Of a stretch of 64,000 bases of DNA, positions 23,168 to 31,880 are shown in pieces (position 1 is the stretch's first letter; every line of letters starts with the position of its first letter). Source of the DNA: Hydrogenimonas thermophila (GTDB taxonomy: Bacteria > Campylobacterota > Campylobacteria > Campylobacterales > Hydrogenimonadaceae); the NCBI RefSeq assembly GCF_900115615.1, contig NZ_FOXB01000004.1, forward strand, positions 62,001 to 126,000, given 5' to 3'. The notes under the pieces are model-generated. The model made no database searches. It was not told the origin of the DNA and worked only from the letters and a program-made list of their open reading frames with translations. The translations under genes and the position numbers were made by a program.

Positions 23168-23341
23168 ATGATGGCAAAAAAAAGTAAAATGGAATATTTT
23201 AGAACTGAAATTGAAGAACTGATAAAAAAGGGAGTAAGTATAAGAAGTGCTTGGAAAATAATAAATTCAGAGCTTCCAGACTATGCTAAAATCAGTTATA
23301 TGGGCTTTTATAATTATGCAAAACAATTTAAAAAGAAATAG
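23168..23341 (+). CDS. Mini TraK-like DNA-binding protein
   Basis: 57 residues from the first of two adjacent ATGs (56 from 23,171), after AAAGGGG and a TATGTATATATG promoter motif at 23,130. MEYFRTEIEELIKKGVSIRS, then AWKIINSELPDYAKISYMGF has the same framework (helix, 'KGV/GYT-IR', helix, S-x-x-x-h-x-x-Y) as the N-terminal domain of the 210-residue protein at 2605. It thus looks like a free-standing DNA-binding domain of that family. It lies directly downstream of the relaxase gene. Confidence 0.6.
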   Translation: MMAKKSKMEYFRTEIEELIKKGVSIRSAWKIINSELPDYAKISYMGFYNYAKQFKKK

Positions 23342-23342
23342 A

Positions 23343-23849
23343 TTACCAGGAGGAAAATGCTATCCCTCCTATCGTTTCTTCTAACATATCAATAATCTTT
23401 TGTTTATTATAATTTATAAATTTAATATCTTGGTTGTCTAAAATATTTTTTACAAAGAATATAAATTTTTTTATATCTCGATTTGTGTAACCAGGATTTT
23501 TGGAAAAGTTTTTAAGTTGTTTAATTGTTTGTTTGAGACCAGTTTCAAAATATTCAATTGCAATTTCATAATTATATTCAACTTCATTTTCAATACAATA
23601 ACTAAGTTGGTCAATCAATATTTGTTTAGCAGAATTTGATAAAATAAATAGTTTTAAATATAATAATCTTTTATCATATGGTTCATTTTCTTTTTCATAT
23701 CTACCTATTTTTCCTGTTTCAAGAAATTCTTTTAAATCATTTTCTGTGAAATACTTATGTAATAATGCAATAATAGGTCTTTCTTCTTTTTTCCAATTGT
23801 AATATGTTTTATCAGAAATTGATAAAATAGATTTGATTATATCTTTCAT
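23343..23849 (-). CDS. Probable HTH repressor of the replication region
   Basis: 168 residues, read towards the mini TraK-like gene. The N-terminus (ILSISDKTYYNWKKEERPII, then LLHKYF and NDLKEFLETGKI) has the form of a helix-turn-helix regulator; the rest is helical and may form the dimer. It is divergent from the 205-residue gene at 24,022, and the space between them carries several AATGTAA sites. Autorepression and control of the replication genes is inferred from this layout. Confidence 0.6.
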   Translation of the reverse strand: MKDIIKSILSISDKTYYNWKKEERPIIALLHKYFTENDLKEFLETGKIGRYEKENEPYDKRLLYLKLFILSNSAKQILIDQLSYCIENEVEYNYEIAIEYFETGLKQTIKQLKNFSKNPGYTNRDIKKFIFFVKNILDNQDIKFINYNKQKIIDMLEETIGGIAFSSW

Positions 23850-23891
23850 TTTTACCTCTTTTTTGATTTTGATACATGTTTAGGAATTTAT

Positions 23892-23987
23892 AATGTAACT
23901 ATACCAAAAAAATTAATGTAATTGTTGACATTTTTTACACTTTTTTGTAAAATACATAATAATGTAAATAAATGTAATATTTACATT
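23892..23987. promoter_or_regulatory. Divergent control region with AATGTAA operators and a sigma70 promoter
   Basis: TTGACA (23,925-23,930), 17 bp, TAAAAT (23,948-23,953) form a plus-strand promoter for the gene at 24,022. AATGTAA occurs at 23,892, 23,915, 23,961 and 23,971 and in reverse (TTACATT) at 23,981, the last two making a perfect palindrome with a 3-bp centre. They flank the promoter on both sides, as expected of a repressor operator cluster. Confidence 0.65.
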
Positions 23988-24021
23988 AGCATAACATACA
24001 TAATACAAAAAAGGAGAAAAT

Positions 24022-24639
24022 ATGACAGCAGCAGAGACATTAAAATCATGTAACATAAGCACTGTTGAACAACTCATAAACAAAATAGATGCAGTTGTCG
24101 AAATCATGAAAGACGATGCAAAAAGAATCTGTATATCAAAAAAAATTGCAGTTGTAGATTTCGATTTTGCATTTTCTGTTTCAGCAGAAGCGACACTTAA
24201 GACGATTGAAAAAGGTGCAAAACTGCAGGGAGTTAAGCGTTTTCTAAACTGTCAAAATATCGATATCGCGGTAAATTGGTTATTACAACGTATAGTTGCA
24301 AACATTAAAAATACTTATGATAAAAGATATAAAATGCACTTTGAAAACAACGGGACATGTGAAATAAACGACTATACGTCAAAATACACTATCGATAAAC
24401 AAATAGAAACAGAAATCGAAAAAATGAAAAAGATAGATAAAGAGAAAATTAAGCAAGGCTTAAAAAAAGTTTGGAAAGAGGTAGACCATGATGATTTTGA
24501 TATAGCTGATTTTGTTGAATTATGTGAAAAACATGGCTTCAATGCAGAAGAAATTTTGGGGTTTAAGCCAATCGTAAACGCACAAATTAAAACACAGCAA
24601 GTTGAGAGTGGCCGCTCTCAACTTTTTTTCGATTTCTAA
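24022..24639 (+). CDS. Replication-region protein of unknown function
   Basis: 205 residues, AAAGGAG ribosome site. The protein is helical, with two cysteine-bearing segments and an acidic middle (TEIEKMKKIDKEKIKQGLKK). No family recognised. Its last codons (VESGRSQLFFDF) are encoded by an intrinsic-terminator-like hairpin and T-tract. It is 15 bp ahead of the helicase-like gene and controlled from the divergent AATGTAA region, which suggests a part in element replication or copy control. Confidence 0.65.
   Translation: MTAAETLKSCNISTVEQLINKIDAVVEIMKDDAKRICISKKIAVVDFDFAFSVSAEATLKTIEKGAKLQGVKRFLNCQNIDIAVNWLLQRIVANIKNTYDKRYKMHFENNGTCEINDYTSKYTIDKQIETEIEKMKKIDKEKIKQGLKKVWKEVDHDDFDIADFVELCEKHGFNAEEILGFKPIVNAQIKTQQVESGRSQLFFDF
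24601..24629 (+). terminator. Terminator hairpin inside the end of the 205-residue gene
   Basis: GTTGAGAG (24,601-24,608) and CTCTCAAC (24,615-24,622) pair around a short GC-rich loop, followed by seven T. It lies before the stop codon at 24,637-24,639 and 26 bp ahead of the helicase-like gene, so it should attenuate transcription into that gene. Confidence 0.7.
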
Positions 24640-24654
24640 AATAAAGAAAAAATC

Positions 24655-26421
24655 ATGAAAAATATAGCAAAAAACTGCAAAAAAATCAATGAAATTGATG
24701 TTGATACGATATCAAATTTAAATATTGAGCGTGCTGTTTTAAGTACAATTATCTTTGATCCAGTGCGGTATGAAGAGATTGCCGTACAGTTGAAACCGGA
24801 AGATTTTTACCACCCTTTTCATCAGCACCTTTTTGTAGCTATGGAGGAGCTTTTTAAGGGTGATCAGCCGATAGATGAAGAGTTTCTTAGGGAAAAATTG
24901 ACTCAGAAAAATCAGTTTGATGAAGTTGCTTTTTTGGATATTGTTGCATACACTAATCCGCTCTCAAATGCCAATGCTTACATAAAAGAGATCAAGGCAA
25001 AAGCACAAAAAAGAAAGCTACTTGATGTAACTACTACAACTAAAAAAATGGTAGCCGACGGTAACAAGCCAGGCGATATTGCAGCTAACATTATGCAGCA
25101 AATCGATGAAATATCTAAAGAAATTGATGTTGAAGTAGTTCAGAAAAAAATCGAATATATGCAATCAAAAAATAAAAAAATAGAGAAACTTAACCAATTA
25201 TTGCAGTCTCAATTTTTGAAGCTAGACGAAGAAAAAATAATACTTAACGAAATTGAAAAATTAAAAAAAGAGATAGGCTTAGACGAAGCACAGAAATGGG
25301 ATGATAACATTGATGATTGGCTTGATAGATTTGACCTTGACCCAGATGAACTTGAAAACATAGAAGTTGAATATTTAGTCGATAATCTTATTGTTAAGCA
25401 AGAAATTTCAATGATTTTTGCACCCGCAGGCACTGGAAAATCCCTTGGTGCGGTAGATATAGCTAATATGTCTCTCATAAACGAAAAAGTTGAGCGTGCA
25501 CTATATTTTGATTTAGACAACGGAGATGCGACACTTGCAGAGAGAAAAATACATGATTTAAAAAAACAGCACGGTAAAAAATTTAGATACTTTAGATCTG
25601 GTACAGATGACGTTTGGCGTGTGATACGCGAAATCTCAAAACGCGATCTAACTAATAGTTTAATTGTATTTGATTCAGCCAAAAATTTCATGCAGGGGAA
25701 AGACCGAGATAAAAATAAAGATGTATCACAGTTGACAGAAATTTTCAAGAGATTAAGAGATAAGGGAGCTACAGTTATTTTCTTGCACCATAGCCGAAAG
25801 CCACCTGCAGACCAAAATAAATTTGACCAAATATATTCAGGCAGCAGCGCATGGGAAGAAGACACATCTAATAGTTTTTTATTGATTAACAATCCACATA
25901 AAAATACTTTTATTTTTGTACCGCAAAAAAACCGGATTGGAAAAATAGAAGAACAAGCTTTTCAACATAAAGATAACCACACTTTACAAAAAGTAGAGCT
26001 ACAATGGGCAAAAGAGGATGAATTATATGAGAAAATCCGAGATGAAATAATTGATTTTATTGATACTTCCAAGAATAAGCCAACTTTTTCACAAATCCTA
26101 ACTCACCTAATGGAGATGGGCTTTTCAAAAAATAAATCAAATGAAGTGATCCAGTCCGGCAAAGGTAGGTATTGGAAAGTAGAGAAAGTGAAAAAGAATA
26201 ACAAAAGCCTATTTTTCATTATCGAACCAGAGACTGCAGAGACAAAATTTGAAATTATTGAATTTGAAGCAGATAACACGGATAAGTCGGACAAGTCCTA
26301 TTTTAGGGATTTCTCTAAGTCGGATAACTGCGGACAAGTGCGGATAACTGCAAACAAATCTAAGAATTATGTATCTGAACAGAATGATTATAGCAAAATA
26401 GATATACCAGTGCCAATTTAA
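24655..26421 (+). CDS. Helicase-type replication protein: DnaB N-terminal domain joined to a RepA-like ATPase
   Basis: 588 residues. Residues about 20-160 match the DnaB N-terminal helical domain (NIERAVLSTIIFDPVRYEEI, then LKPEDFYHPFHQHLF). A linker follows, then an ATPase of the RepA/AAA_25 type with Walker A FAPAGTGKS (about residue 258), Walker B SLIVFDSAKNF and IFLHHSRKP. The C-terminal segment (FIDTSKNKPTFSQILTHLME) resembles a winged helix. RSF1010-type RepA alone is a hexameric helicase of about 280 residues, so this is a larger arrangement. It probably drives replication from the element's own origin. Confidence 0.75.
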   Translation: MKNIAKNCKKINEIDVDTISNLNIERAVLSTIIFDPVRYEEIAVQLKPEDFYHPFHQHLFVAMEELFKGDQPIDEEFLREKLTQKNQFDEVAFLDIVAYTNPLSNANAYIKEIKAKAQKRKLLDVTTTTKKMVADGNKPGDIAANIMQQIDEISKEIDVEVVQKKIEYMQSKNKKIEKLNQLLQSQFLKLDEEKIILNEIEKLKKEIGLDEAQKWDDNIDDWLDRFDLDPDELENIEVEYLVDNLIVKQEISMIFAPAGTGKSLGAVDIANMSLINEKVERALYFDLDNGDATLAERKIHDLKKQHGKKFRYFRSGTDDVWRVIREISKRDLTNSLIVFDSAKNFMQGKDRDKNKDVSQLTEIFKRLRDKGATVIFLHHSRKPPADQNKFDQIYSGSSAWEEDTSNSFLLINNPHKNTFIFVPQKNRIGKIEEQAFQHKDNHTLQKVELQWAKEDELYEKIRDEIIDFIDTSKNKPTFSQILTHLMEMGFSKNKSNEVIQSGKGRYWKVEKVKKNNKSLFFIIEPETAETKFEIIEFEADNTDKSDKSYFRDFSKSDNCGQVRITANKSKNYVSEQNDYSKIDIPVPI

Positions 26422-26446
26422 GAGCTAGAGAGCTAGGAGGTGTAGC

Positions 26447-26686
26447 ATGATGTTAGCCCAAGAGCTTGCAGAAATTAAATCAGATATTCAGATTATTAAG
26501 CAGTTTGTAATGGATTTTCCGGAGTGGATTCCATTAAGCGATTCACTTGCCAAAGAGTACGGATACAGTGGTGTTGACGGCTTAAGAGAATGGTGTAAAA
26601 GAAACATTCACCCGTCACAGTTTCAAAAACGTGGACGCATTTACCATCTGCATAAGTCAGCCCTTTCAATTCTAAAAAAAGGATGA
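26447..26686 (+). CDS. Excisionase-like small DNA-binding protein
   Basis: 79 residues, AGGAGG site 6 bp before ATG 26,447 (a second ATG follows immediately). FPEWIPLSDSLAKEYGYSGV, then LREWCKRNIHPSQFQKRGRI, then YHLHKSAL has the winged-helix layout of Xis/AlpA-like proteins. It lies directly upstream of the integrase, the classical xis-int order, and would favour excision of the element. Confidence 0.65.
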   Translation: MMLAQELAEIKSDIQIIKQFVMDFPEWIPLSDSLAKEYGYSGVDGLREWCKRNIHPSQFQKRGRIYHLHKSALSILKKG

Positions 26687-26737
26687 AAGTGCTACCATTT
26701 CACATGCCCACAACCAGAAAGCAGAAAGGACTAAAAA

Positions 26738-27937
26738 GTGAGTCGTAGAAAAGGTTGTGCATACATCTGGGAAAGAAAAGATACCCGTGTTCTTTGGCTT
26801 TGTAGATATGTTAACAAGAAGCCTGTTCGAGTAAGCACTGGATTGCCAGATACAAAACAAAACCGCTTATTTTTAAACCGTAATGCTGAATCTGAATTTT
26901 GGCGTATTGCACTTGAACAAGGTAAAGTAGAACCAGATCAAATACCAAATAATTCATCTTTATCTATTATTATGCAGCAAGATCCAGCTATGCCAAAACT
27001 AAGAGAGTATGGCGAGTATACTTTAAATGCTACATTATCAGGTAGATCAACAAAAACTCAACAAGACGTTAAAAAGAAGTTTAACCGTATTTGTCTATAT
27101 TTTGGAGATGAAACGCCTATAAATTCAATTACAGCTACAATGATAGCAGAATGGCAAACTAAGCTTAGCCAGGGTAAAGTCTCTTATCAAAATGGAAAGC
27201 CATACTCAAATAAAACAATTATAAATTATCGTTCAGTTTTAAACACTATATTGAGTGCAGCAGTAGATGATGGATTAATACAACGCAATCCGATGGAGTC
27301 AAGAATAGCTAAAGCCCCACGGATTATTAAAAAAATTCCAACCGTCTATTCACTTGAAGAGATTCGAGCTTTACTTGAATCTTGTCGTCATTATGCCAAA
27401 AATGCACGCAATTTTCAAACCGAGTGGGCATGGAAACAGATGTTTTATATGCTAAAGCTTGGTTTTTTTACAGGGTTGCGGTCAGGAGAGCTAATAGCTC
27501 TGCAATGGCATGACATCAACTTTGATCAAAATTACATCCATGTCCAAAGGCGAATAAGAGATGGTGATGAAGATTTACCAAAAGGCTATAAAAAACGTTT
27601 TGTTGATTTATTGCCACAAGCAAAAGAGGTACTAAAAACTCAACAGTTGCTTACAGGACTTAAAAGTAAGTGGGTATGGCTAACTTATCAAGGCAATCCT
27701 TATTCATCTACTGATAGCTTGGATGAAATGTTTAAAAAGGCTTGCAGACATGCAGGTGTAAAAGTTGGTAAATTTTATAATATGCGTCATAGCTTTGCTA
27801 CATTGATGATAGAAAATGGAATGAGTGAAAGTTGGCTTATTCAAAATACTGGGCATGTTGATATATCAACAACCAGAGATTATTATTTTGGTAAAATAAA
27901 GCCTAATTTAGATGCAATTAATAAGCTTGTTGTATAG
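26738..27937 (+). CDS. int: Tyrosine recombinase (integrase) of the element
   Basis: 399 residues from GTG 26,738 (AGAAAGGA site). An N-terminal arm-binding region, a SAM-like core-binding domain (about 85-190) and the catalytic domain are visible: R248 in GLRSGEL, box II YNMRHSFAT with R350, TGH before the end, and the nucleophile in TTRDYYFG (Y382 or Y383). The usual first His of the H-x-x-R box is Tyr (Y347) here, a variant seen in some families. It reads towards the tRNA-Ser 3' end 70 bp away, which marks that tRNA as its attachment site. Confidence 0.93.
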   Translation: MSRRKGCAYIWERKDTRVLWLCRYVNKKPVRVSTGLPDTKQNRLFLNRNAESEFWRIALEQGKVEPDQIPNNSSLSIIMQQDPAMPKLREYGEYTLNATLSGRSTKTQQDVKKKFNRICLYFGDETPINSITATMIAEWQTKLSQGKVSYQNGKPYSNKTIINYRSVLNTILSAAVDDGLIQRNPMESRIAKAPRIIKKIPTVYSLEEIRALLESCRHYAKNARNFQTEWAWKQMFYMLKLGFFTGLRSGELIALQWHDINFDQNYIHVQRRIRDGDEDLPKGYKKRFVDLLPQAKEVLKTQQLLTGLKSKWVWLTYQGNPYSSTDSLDEMFKKACRHAGVKVGKFYNMRHSFATLMIENGMSESWLIQNTGHVDISTTRDYYFGKIKPNLDAINKLVV

Positions 27938-27985
27938 GTTTTATACACAGTTTATACACAGTTGAAAAATGAAGTGTTTGAAAAG

Positions 27986-27998
27986 CCCTATTTTAGGG
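27986..27998. repeat. CCCTATTTTAGGG motif beside the attachment site
   Basis: Together with flanking bases it can form a short hairpin, 49 bp after the integrase gene and 9 bp before the tRNA 3' end. Related motifs lie at 2326 and 17,497. It may terminate int transcription or be a recombinase or accessory-factor site. Confidence 0.35.
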
Positions 27999-28006
27999 GA
28001 TTGAAG

Positions 28007-28097
28007 TGGCGGACAGGGAGGGATTCGAACCCTCGGTACCCGCAAAGGTACGCACCCTTAGCAGGGGTGTGGTTTCAGCCAGCTCACCCACCTGTCC
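28007..28097 (-). tRNA. tRNA-Ser (anticodon GCT), element attachment site
   Basis: Read on the minus strand: acceptor GGACAGG (28,097-28,091) pairs with CCTGTCC (28,017-28,011), discriminator G and encoded CCA (28,009-28,007). The anticodon loop reads CTGCTAA, and GGTTCGAATCC is the T-arm. The long variable arm is typical of serine tRNAs. The 3' end faces the integrase, so the tRNA remains whole and the element lies on its 3' side. Confidence 0.95.
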
Positions 28098-28148
28098 GTG
28101 TAATGCTTAAGTGGGTGAAATTATAGCGGCTGAATCTTAATATTCTGC

Positions 28149-28292
28149 TTAAACAGCCTTGTATTGACTAGATTTTAGAATATTTTCCAGTAGCTTTTGA
28201 AGCTGTTCTGCCATTGCACTATTTTGTTTTTTTGCATCTTCAATGCGCTCTTTAAGCTTAACTACCAATTCTACCTTATCCAAAATTTTCAT
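28149..28292 (-). CDS. Small coiled-coil hypothetical protein
   Basis: 47 residues on the minus strand; AAGGAG lies 6 bp before the ATG. MKILDKVELVVKLKERIEDA, then KKQNSAMAEQLQKLLENILK is an uninterrupted amphipathic helix. No function is known to me. It is the first chromosomal gene past the tRNA and lacks the element's promoter motif. Confidence 0.65.
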   Translation of the reverse strand: MKILDKVELVVKLKERIEDAKKQNSAMAEQLQKLLENILKSSQYKAV

Positions 28293-28443
28293 AACAGCTC
28301 CTTGAAAATTTATATTTAAGGATGCTCATATATTGGCAACCTGTATATTTCAAGTAAGCAATAATTGTTCCTTTATATATAATACTATATTGGAAAGATT
28401 TAGATACAATGCTATAAATAGTTTTTGATTTAGGAGAGTTGTA

Positions 28444-28548
28444 ATGTTTCAGAAATATGCCCCACTGGTATTTGTTATACTTTTTGCACTGTTTGTAGGA
28501 TGGATGATTTGGGGGATGGAAACAGCAGTTCCACAAGGGAACTGGTAA
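28444..28548 (+). CDS. 34-residue single-span membrane protein
   Basis: ATG 28,444 after GGAGAG. One hydrophobic span (YAPLVFVILFALFVGWMIWG) follows a short polar start, and the tail is METAVPQGNW. The gene stands alone between convergent or unrelated genes. It may be a small subunit of a membrane complex. Function unknown. Confidence 0.6.
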   Translation: MFQKYAPLVFVILFALFVGWMIWGMETAVPQGNW

Positions 28549-28556
28549 AAAGTTTT

Positions 28557-29240
28557 TTATAGAGCTTGTAGAATTTTTTCTACTACTTTAGCTGGTTCTT
28601 CAGACTTATAGACAGGTCGTCCTACGACGATTATGTCTACTTTCTCTTTTTTTGCAGTTTCAATATCTGCAACACGTTTTTGATCGTCACTCTTTTCTCC
28701 AAATGGACGAATTCCCGGTGTCAAAGTTAAAAATGACTTATCTGTTTCATGTTTAATCATACTGCTCTCATAAACACTGCATACTACACCATCAAGTCCT
28801 GCCTGATAGCTTTGAAGTGCAAACTCTTTTGCTTTTTCTTCAATATCAGTTCCGTAAATCTCTTTAAAACTATGATAGTCAAATGAGGTAAGAGCTGTTA
28901 CAGCCAGTACAAGTGGTCTTTTTTCATATTTATCAAGACGTTCCATAACTGTTTGCATTGCCTTTTTACCAGCACTAGCATGAATATTGAACATATCTAC
29001 ATCCATTTTAGCTATCTCTTCAGCTGCATCAGCCATAGTATTTGGGATATCATATAGTTTAAGGTCAAGAAAAATTTTGAAGTTTGGGTTTATCTCTTTT
29101 ATTTTATCTAAAAAATCTTGTCCATCACGAATGAAAGAACGAAATCCGACTTTAAGCCAAATATCGTATTTAGCAAGTGTTTGGACGAGTTGAAGATTCT
29201 CTTTTGAAGAAGGAAGGTCTAGAGCGACGCATAGTTGCAT
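28557..29240 (-). CDS. pyrF: Orotidine 5'-phosphate decarboxylase
   Basis: 227 residues. The family signature is clear: VALDLPSSKEN at the start, the catalytic region FLDLKLYDIPNT (Lys-Asp network), FNIHASAG, and the phosphate-binding end VVGRPVYKS. It converts OMP to UMP, the last step of de novo pyrimidine synthesis, in the cytoplasm. Length is normal. It is separated from acs by 52 bp and may share its transcript. Confidence 0.95.
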   Translation of the reverse strand: MQLCVALDLPSSKENLQLVQTLAKYDIWLKVGFRSFIRDGQDFLDKIKEINPNFKIFLDLKLYDIPNTMADAAEEIAKMDVDMFNIHASAGKKAMQTVMERLDKYEKRPLVLAVTALTSFDYHSFKEIYGTDIEEKAKEFALQSYQAGLDGVVCSVYESSMIKHETDKSFLTLTPGIRPFGEKSDDQKRVADIETAKKEKVDIIVVGRPVYKSEEPAKVVEKILQAL

Positions 29241-29292
29241 AGTATTTCCTTTTTGGAAATTATACCACGTCGCTCCCCTTCCTTAAAAGGTT

Positions 29293-31254
29293 TTAGCCTA
29301 TAACACAGCTTTGAATTTTAGCAACAATGCTAGGATCTTCCAGTGTTGAGATATCTTGCTTAATCTCTTCACCTTTAGCAATAGCACGAAGAATTCGGCG
29401 CATTATTTTACCTGAACGTGTTTTAGGCAAGCCAGGAACAACTTTAATGGTGTCACATTTTGCAATATTTCCAATCTCTTTAGAGATTACTTGATTGATC
29501 TCTTTGGCAAGTTCTGCCTCTTCTCCAAAGCTATCCTCTACATCTTTGAGAACAACATAGGCAAATACACTTTCACCTTTGATGTCATCTGGTTTACCAA
29601 CAACTGCAACTTCTGCAACATGTGGGTGCTTTTTAATGGCAGCTTCTATCTCTGCTGTACCCATTCGGTGTCCTGAAACATTGATAACATCATCAACACG
29701 TCCTGTAATTGTGATGTAGCCATCTTCATCAATAATTGCACCATCACCTGAGAAGTATACAGGTTTACCATCTTTTTTGGCATCACCAAAGTAAGACTTT
29801 TTAAATCGTTCAGGATCGCCCCAAATAGTTCGGATCATACTTGGCCAAGGTTTAGTAATGCATAGAAGTCCTTGTTCACCAGGCTCTACAGGTGTGCCAT
29901 CACGCTCAATTACTTCTGCCATAATTCCAGGTAGCGGGAATGTTGCACAAGCTGGTTTAATAGGTGTAGCACCTGGTAGTGGACTAACCATATGACCGCC
30001 TGTTTCAGTCTGCCACCATGTATCAACAATTGCACAGCGTCCGCCACCAATTTTTTCATAGTACCACTTCCATGCTGGTGGGTCAATTGGTTCACCAACA
30101 GTTCCTAGAACTTTAAGTGAGCTAAGATCATATTTTTCAGGCTCATGTTCACCTGTTTTATGAAGTACACGAATTGCAGTTGGAGCTGTGTAGAACTGGT
30201 TAATTTTATACTCTTCAACCATTTTCCAAGCACGTCCTGCATCTGGATATGTTGGTACACCTTCAAACATAACAGTTGTTGCACCCATTGCAAGCGGTCC
30301 GTAAACAATGTATGTATGACCAGTGATCCAACCTATGTCTGCTGTACACCAGTATGTGTCATTCTCTTTGACATCGAAGACCCACTCCATTGTCATTTGT
30401 GCCCATAAAATATAACCTGCTTGTGCATGCTGAACACCTTTTGGTTTACCAGTTGATCCTGATGTATATAGCAAGAAGAGTGGATCTTCACTATCCATAA
30501 CTTCTGGTTCACAAGTATCTGCTTCAAGATCAATTAATTCATTGTAGCTGTAATCCCGTCTTTCAATCCAGGTAATATCTTCATGGTTTCTTTGAACAAC
30601 TAACACTTTTTCAACAGTGTCGCATCCCTCTTCAAGTGCAATATCAACTACAGGTTTTAGCATATATGGTTTACCTTTTCTGTAAGCACCATCAGCTGTA
30701 ATAACTAGTTTAGCTTCTGCATCAATAATACGATCACGAAGTGCTTCAGCACTAAATCCACCAAATACGACAGAGTGGATCGCTCCAAGACGTGCACATG
30801 CCAACATTGCATAAGCTGCTTCTGGAATCATTGGCATATAAAGAACAACGCGATCACCCTTTTTGATACCGAATCTGTTTTTAAGAAGGTTCGCAAAACG
30901 ACTAACATTACGGTAAAGTTCAAGGTAAGTAATGATTTGTTTATCACCACGGTCACCTTCAAAGATGATAGCCGCTTTGTTTTTGCGAACTTCAAGGTGG
31001 CGATCTATACACTGATAGCTGACATTAAGTTTACCGCCTACAAACCACTTATAAAATGGTGCGTTGGACTCATCAAGCACTTGTGTGAAAGGTTCAAACC
31101 AGTTAATCTTCTCTTTTGCCCAGTGGCCCCAGAATCCTTCATAATCCTCTTTTGCCCAATCAACCAATTCTTGATATTCACACATATTTTTAATACGTGC
31201 ATTTTTTGCAAACTCTCGGTTAGGTTTAAATATAGGCTTTCTCTCTTCGCTCAT
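29293..31254 (-). CDS. acs: Acetyl-CoA synthetase (AMP-forming)
   Basis: 653 residues, full length. The adenylate-forming motif [14 protein letters not shown], the WWQTETGG region, the hinge [20 protein letters not shown] and the C-terminal [10 protein letters not shown] with its acetylatable lysine are all present. It activates acetate to acetyl-CoA with ATP. It lies at the end of an acetate module (exonuclease, DUF294 protein, acetate permease, porin, two-component system), all on the minus strand, which fits acetate scavenging. Confidence 0.97.
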   Translation of the reverse strand: MSEERKPIFKPNREFAKNARIKNMCEYQELVDWAKEDYEGFWGHWAKEKINWFEPFTQVLDESNAPFYKWFVGGKLNVSYQCIDRHLEVRKNKAAIIFEGDRGDKQIITYLELYRNVSRFANLLKNRFGIKKGDRVVLYMPMIPEAAYAMLACARLGAIHSVVFGGFSAEALRDRIIDAEAKLVITADGAYRKGKPYMLKPVVDIALEEGCDTVEKVLVVQRNHEDITWIERRDYSYNELIDLEADTCEPEVMDSEDPLFLLYTSGSTGKPKGVQHAQAGYILWAQMTMEWVFDVKENDTYWCTADIGWITGHTYIVYGPLAMGATTVMFEGVPTYPDAGRAWKMVEEYKINQFYTAPTAIRVLHKTGEHEPEKYDLSSLKVLGTVGEPIDPPAWKWYYEKIGGGRCAIVDTWWQTETGGHMVSPLPGATPIKPACATFPLPGIMAEVIERDGTPVEPGEQGLLCITKPWPSMIRTIWGDPERFKKSYFGDAKKDGKPVYFSGDGAIIDEDGYITITGRVDDVINVSGHRMGTAEIEAAIKKHPHVAEVAVVGKPDDIKGESVFAYVVLKDVEDSFGEEAELAKEINQVISKEIGNIAKCDTIKVVPGLPKTRSGKIMRRILRAIAKGEEIKQDISTLEDPSIVAKIQSCVIG

Positions 31255-31265
31255 TATTTTCTCCT

Positions 31266-31880
31266 TTAATTTAGTGTTTTTAAATTTTTAAGTTTAATAT
31301 ACATCATAGCTGTCATAATTGCATCATTAAGAGCATCATGCTTATTTAGTTTTGGAATATCTAATGCTTTGAGCATTGCATCAAAACGTAAATCAACATG
31401 TTCTTGATGTATTGTGCCTACTTTTTTATCATAGTATAGCGCAGAAATTTCTATTAATTGATTAGGTAAAGTTATTCCTAAACTTTCTTTAAGCATTTTG
31501 TTGACCATAGCTACATCAAATTCCAGATAGTAACCAACCAGTGTTCTAGGTCCAATAAAGTGTAAAAAACGTGCTATAGCTTCATCTGCTTCTATAGCAT
31601 TTTTCATATCACAAGCTCTGATTTGGTGTATTTTTATACTTTCAGGGTTTATCTCACGGTTACATTTTATGTAAAGGTGAAGAGATGAACTAGTTAAAAT
31701 ACGATTGCCCTTAACCTTTACAGCACCAATTGAGATGATTTCATCACGCTTAACATCCAGCCCAGTTGTCTCTGTATCGAAAACAACCACTTCATCTTTA
31801 GGTGGTGTATCGAACAAAAAGGAATAGTGAGGGTCTTTTAATCTCTTTTTCATCCAATTGCGTTTAAGCCTATTTAGCAT
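31266..31880 (-). CDS. DnaQ-like 3'-5' exonuclease
   Basis: 204 residues. The exonuclease motifs are [11 protein letters not shown] (Exo I), [13 protein letters not shown] (Exo II) and [11 protein letters not shown] (Exo III, His-Asp pair). It belongs to the DNA polymerase III epsilon-like family, and is known to accompany DUF294 and acetate-permease genes in many proteobacteria; its role there is unclear. Its start overlaps the stop of the DUF294 gene by one base (TAATG), so the two are translationally coupled. Confidence 0.85.
   Translation of the reverse strand: MLNRLKRNWMKKRLKDPHYSFLFDTPPKDEVVVFDTETTGLDVKRDEIISIGAVKVKGNRILTSSSLHLYIKCNREINPESIKIHQIRACDMKNAIEADEAIARFLHFIGPRTLVGYYLEFDVAMVNKMLKESLGITLPNQLIEISALYYDKKVGTIHQEHVDLRFDAMLKALDIPKLNKHDALNDAIMTAMMYIKLKNLKTLN

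Larger units (their letters stand above)
1..28006. mobile_element. Integrative conjugative or mobilizable element inserted at tRNA-Ser (left end outside window)
   Basis: Everything left of the tRNA-Ser(GCT) 3' end reads as one element. A tyrosine recombinase and an Xis-like gene lie next to the tRNA; further in are a MobF relaxase, a VirD4-type coupling protein, a TraK/ParA-like operon, a toxin-antitoxin pair, a helicase-type replication protein and two candidate origins. Ordinary chromosomal genes begin just past the tRNA. The attachment core should be the tRNA 3' end (around 28,007-28,035); the second copy is not in the window. No VirB/Trb channel genes are visible, so ICE versus mobilizable element cannot be decided here. 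Repeats and iterons would also suit a plasmid-like replicating form. Confidence 0.85.
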
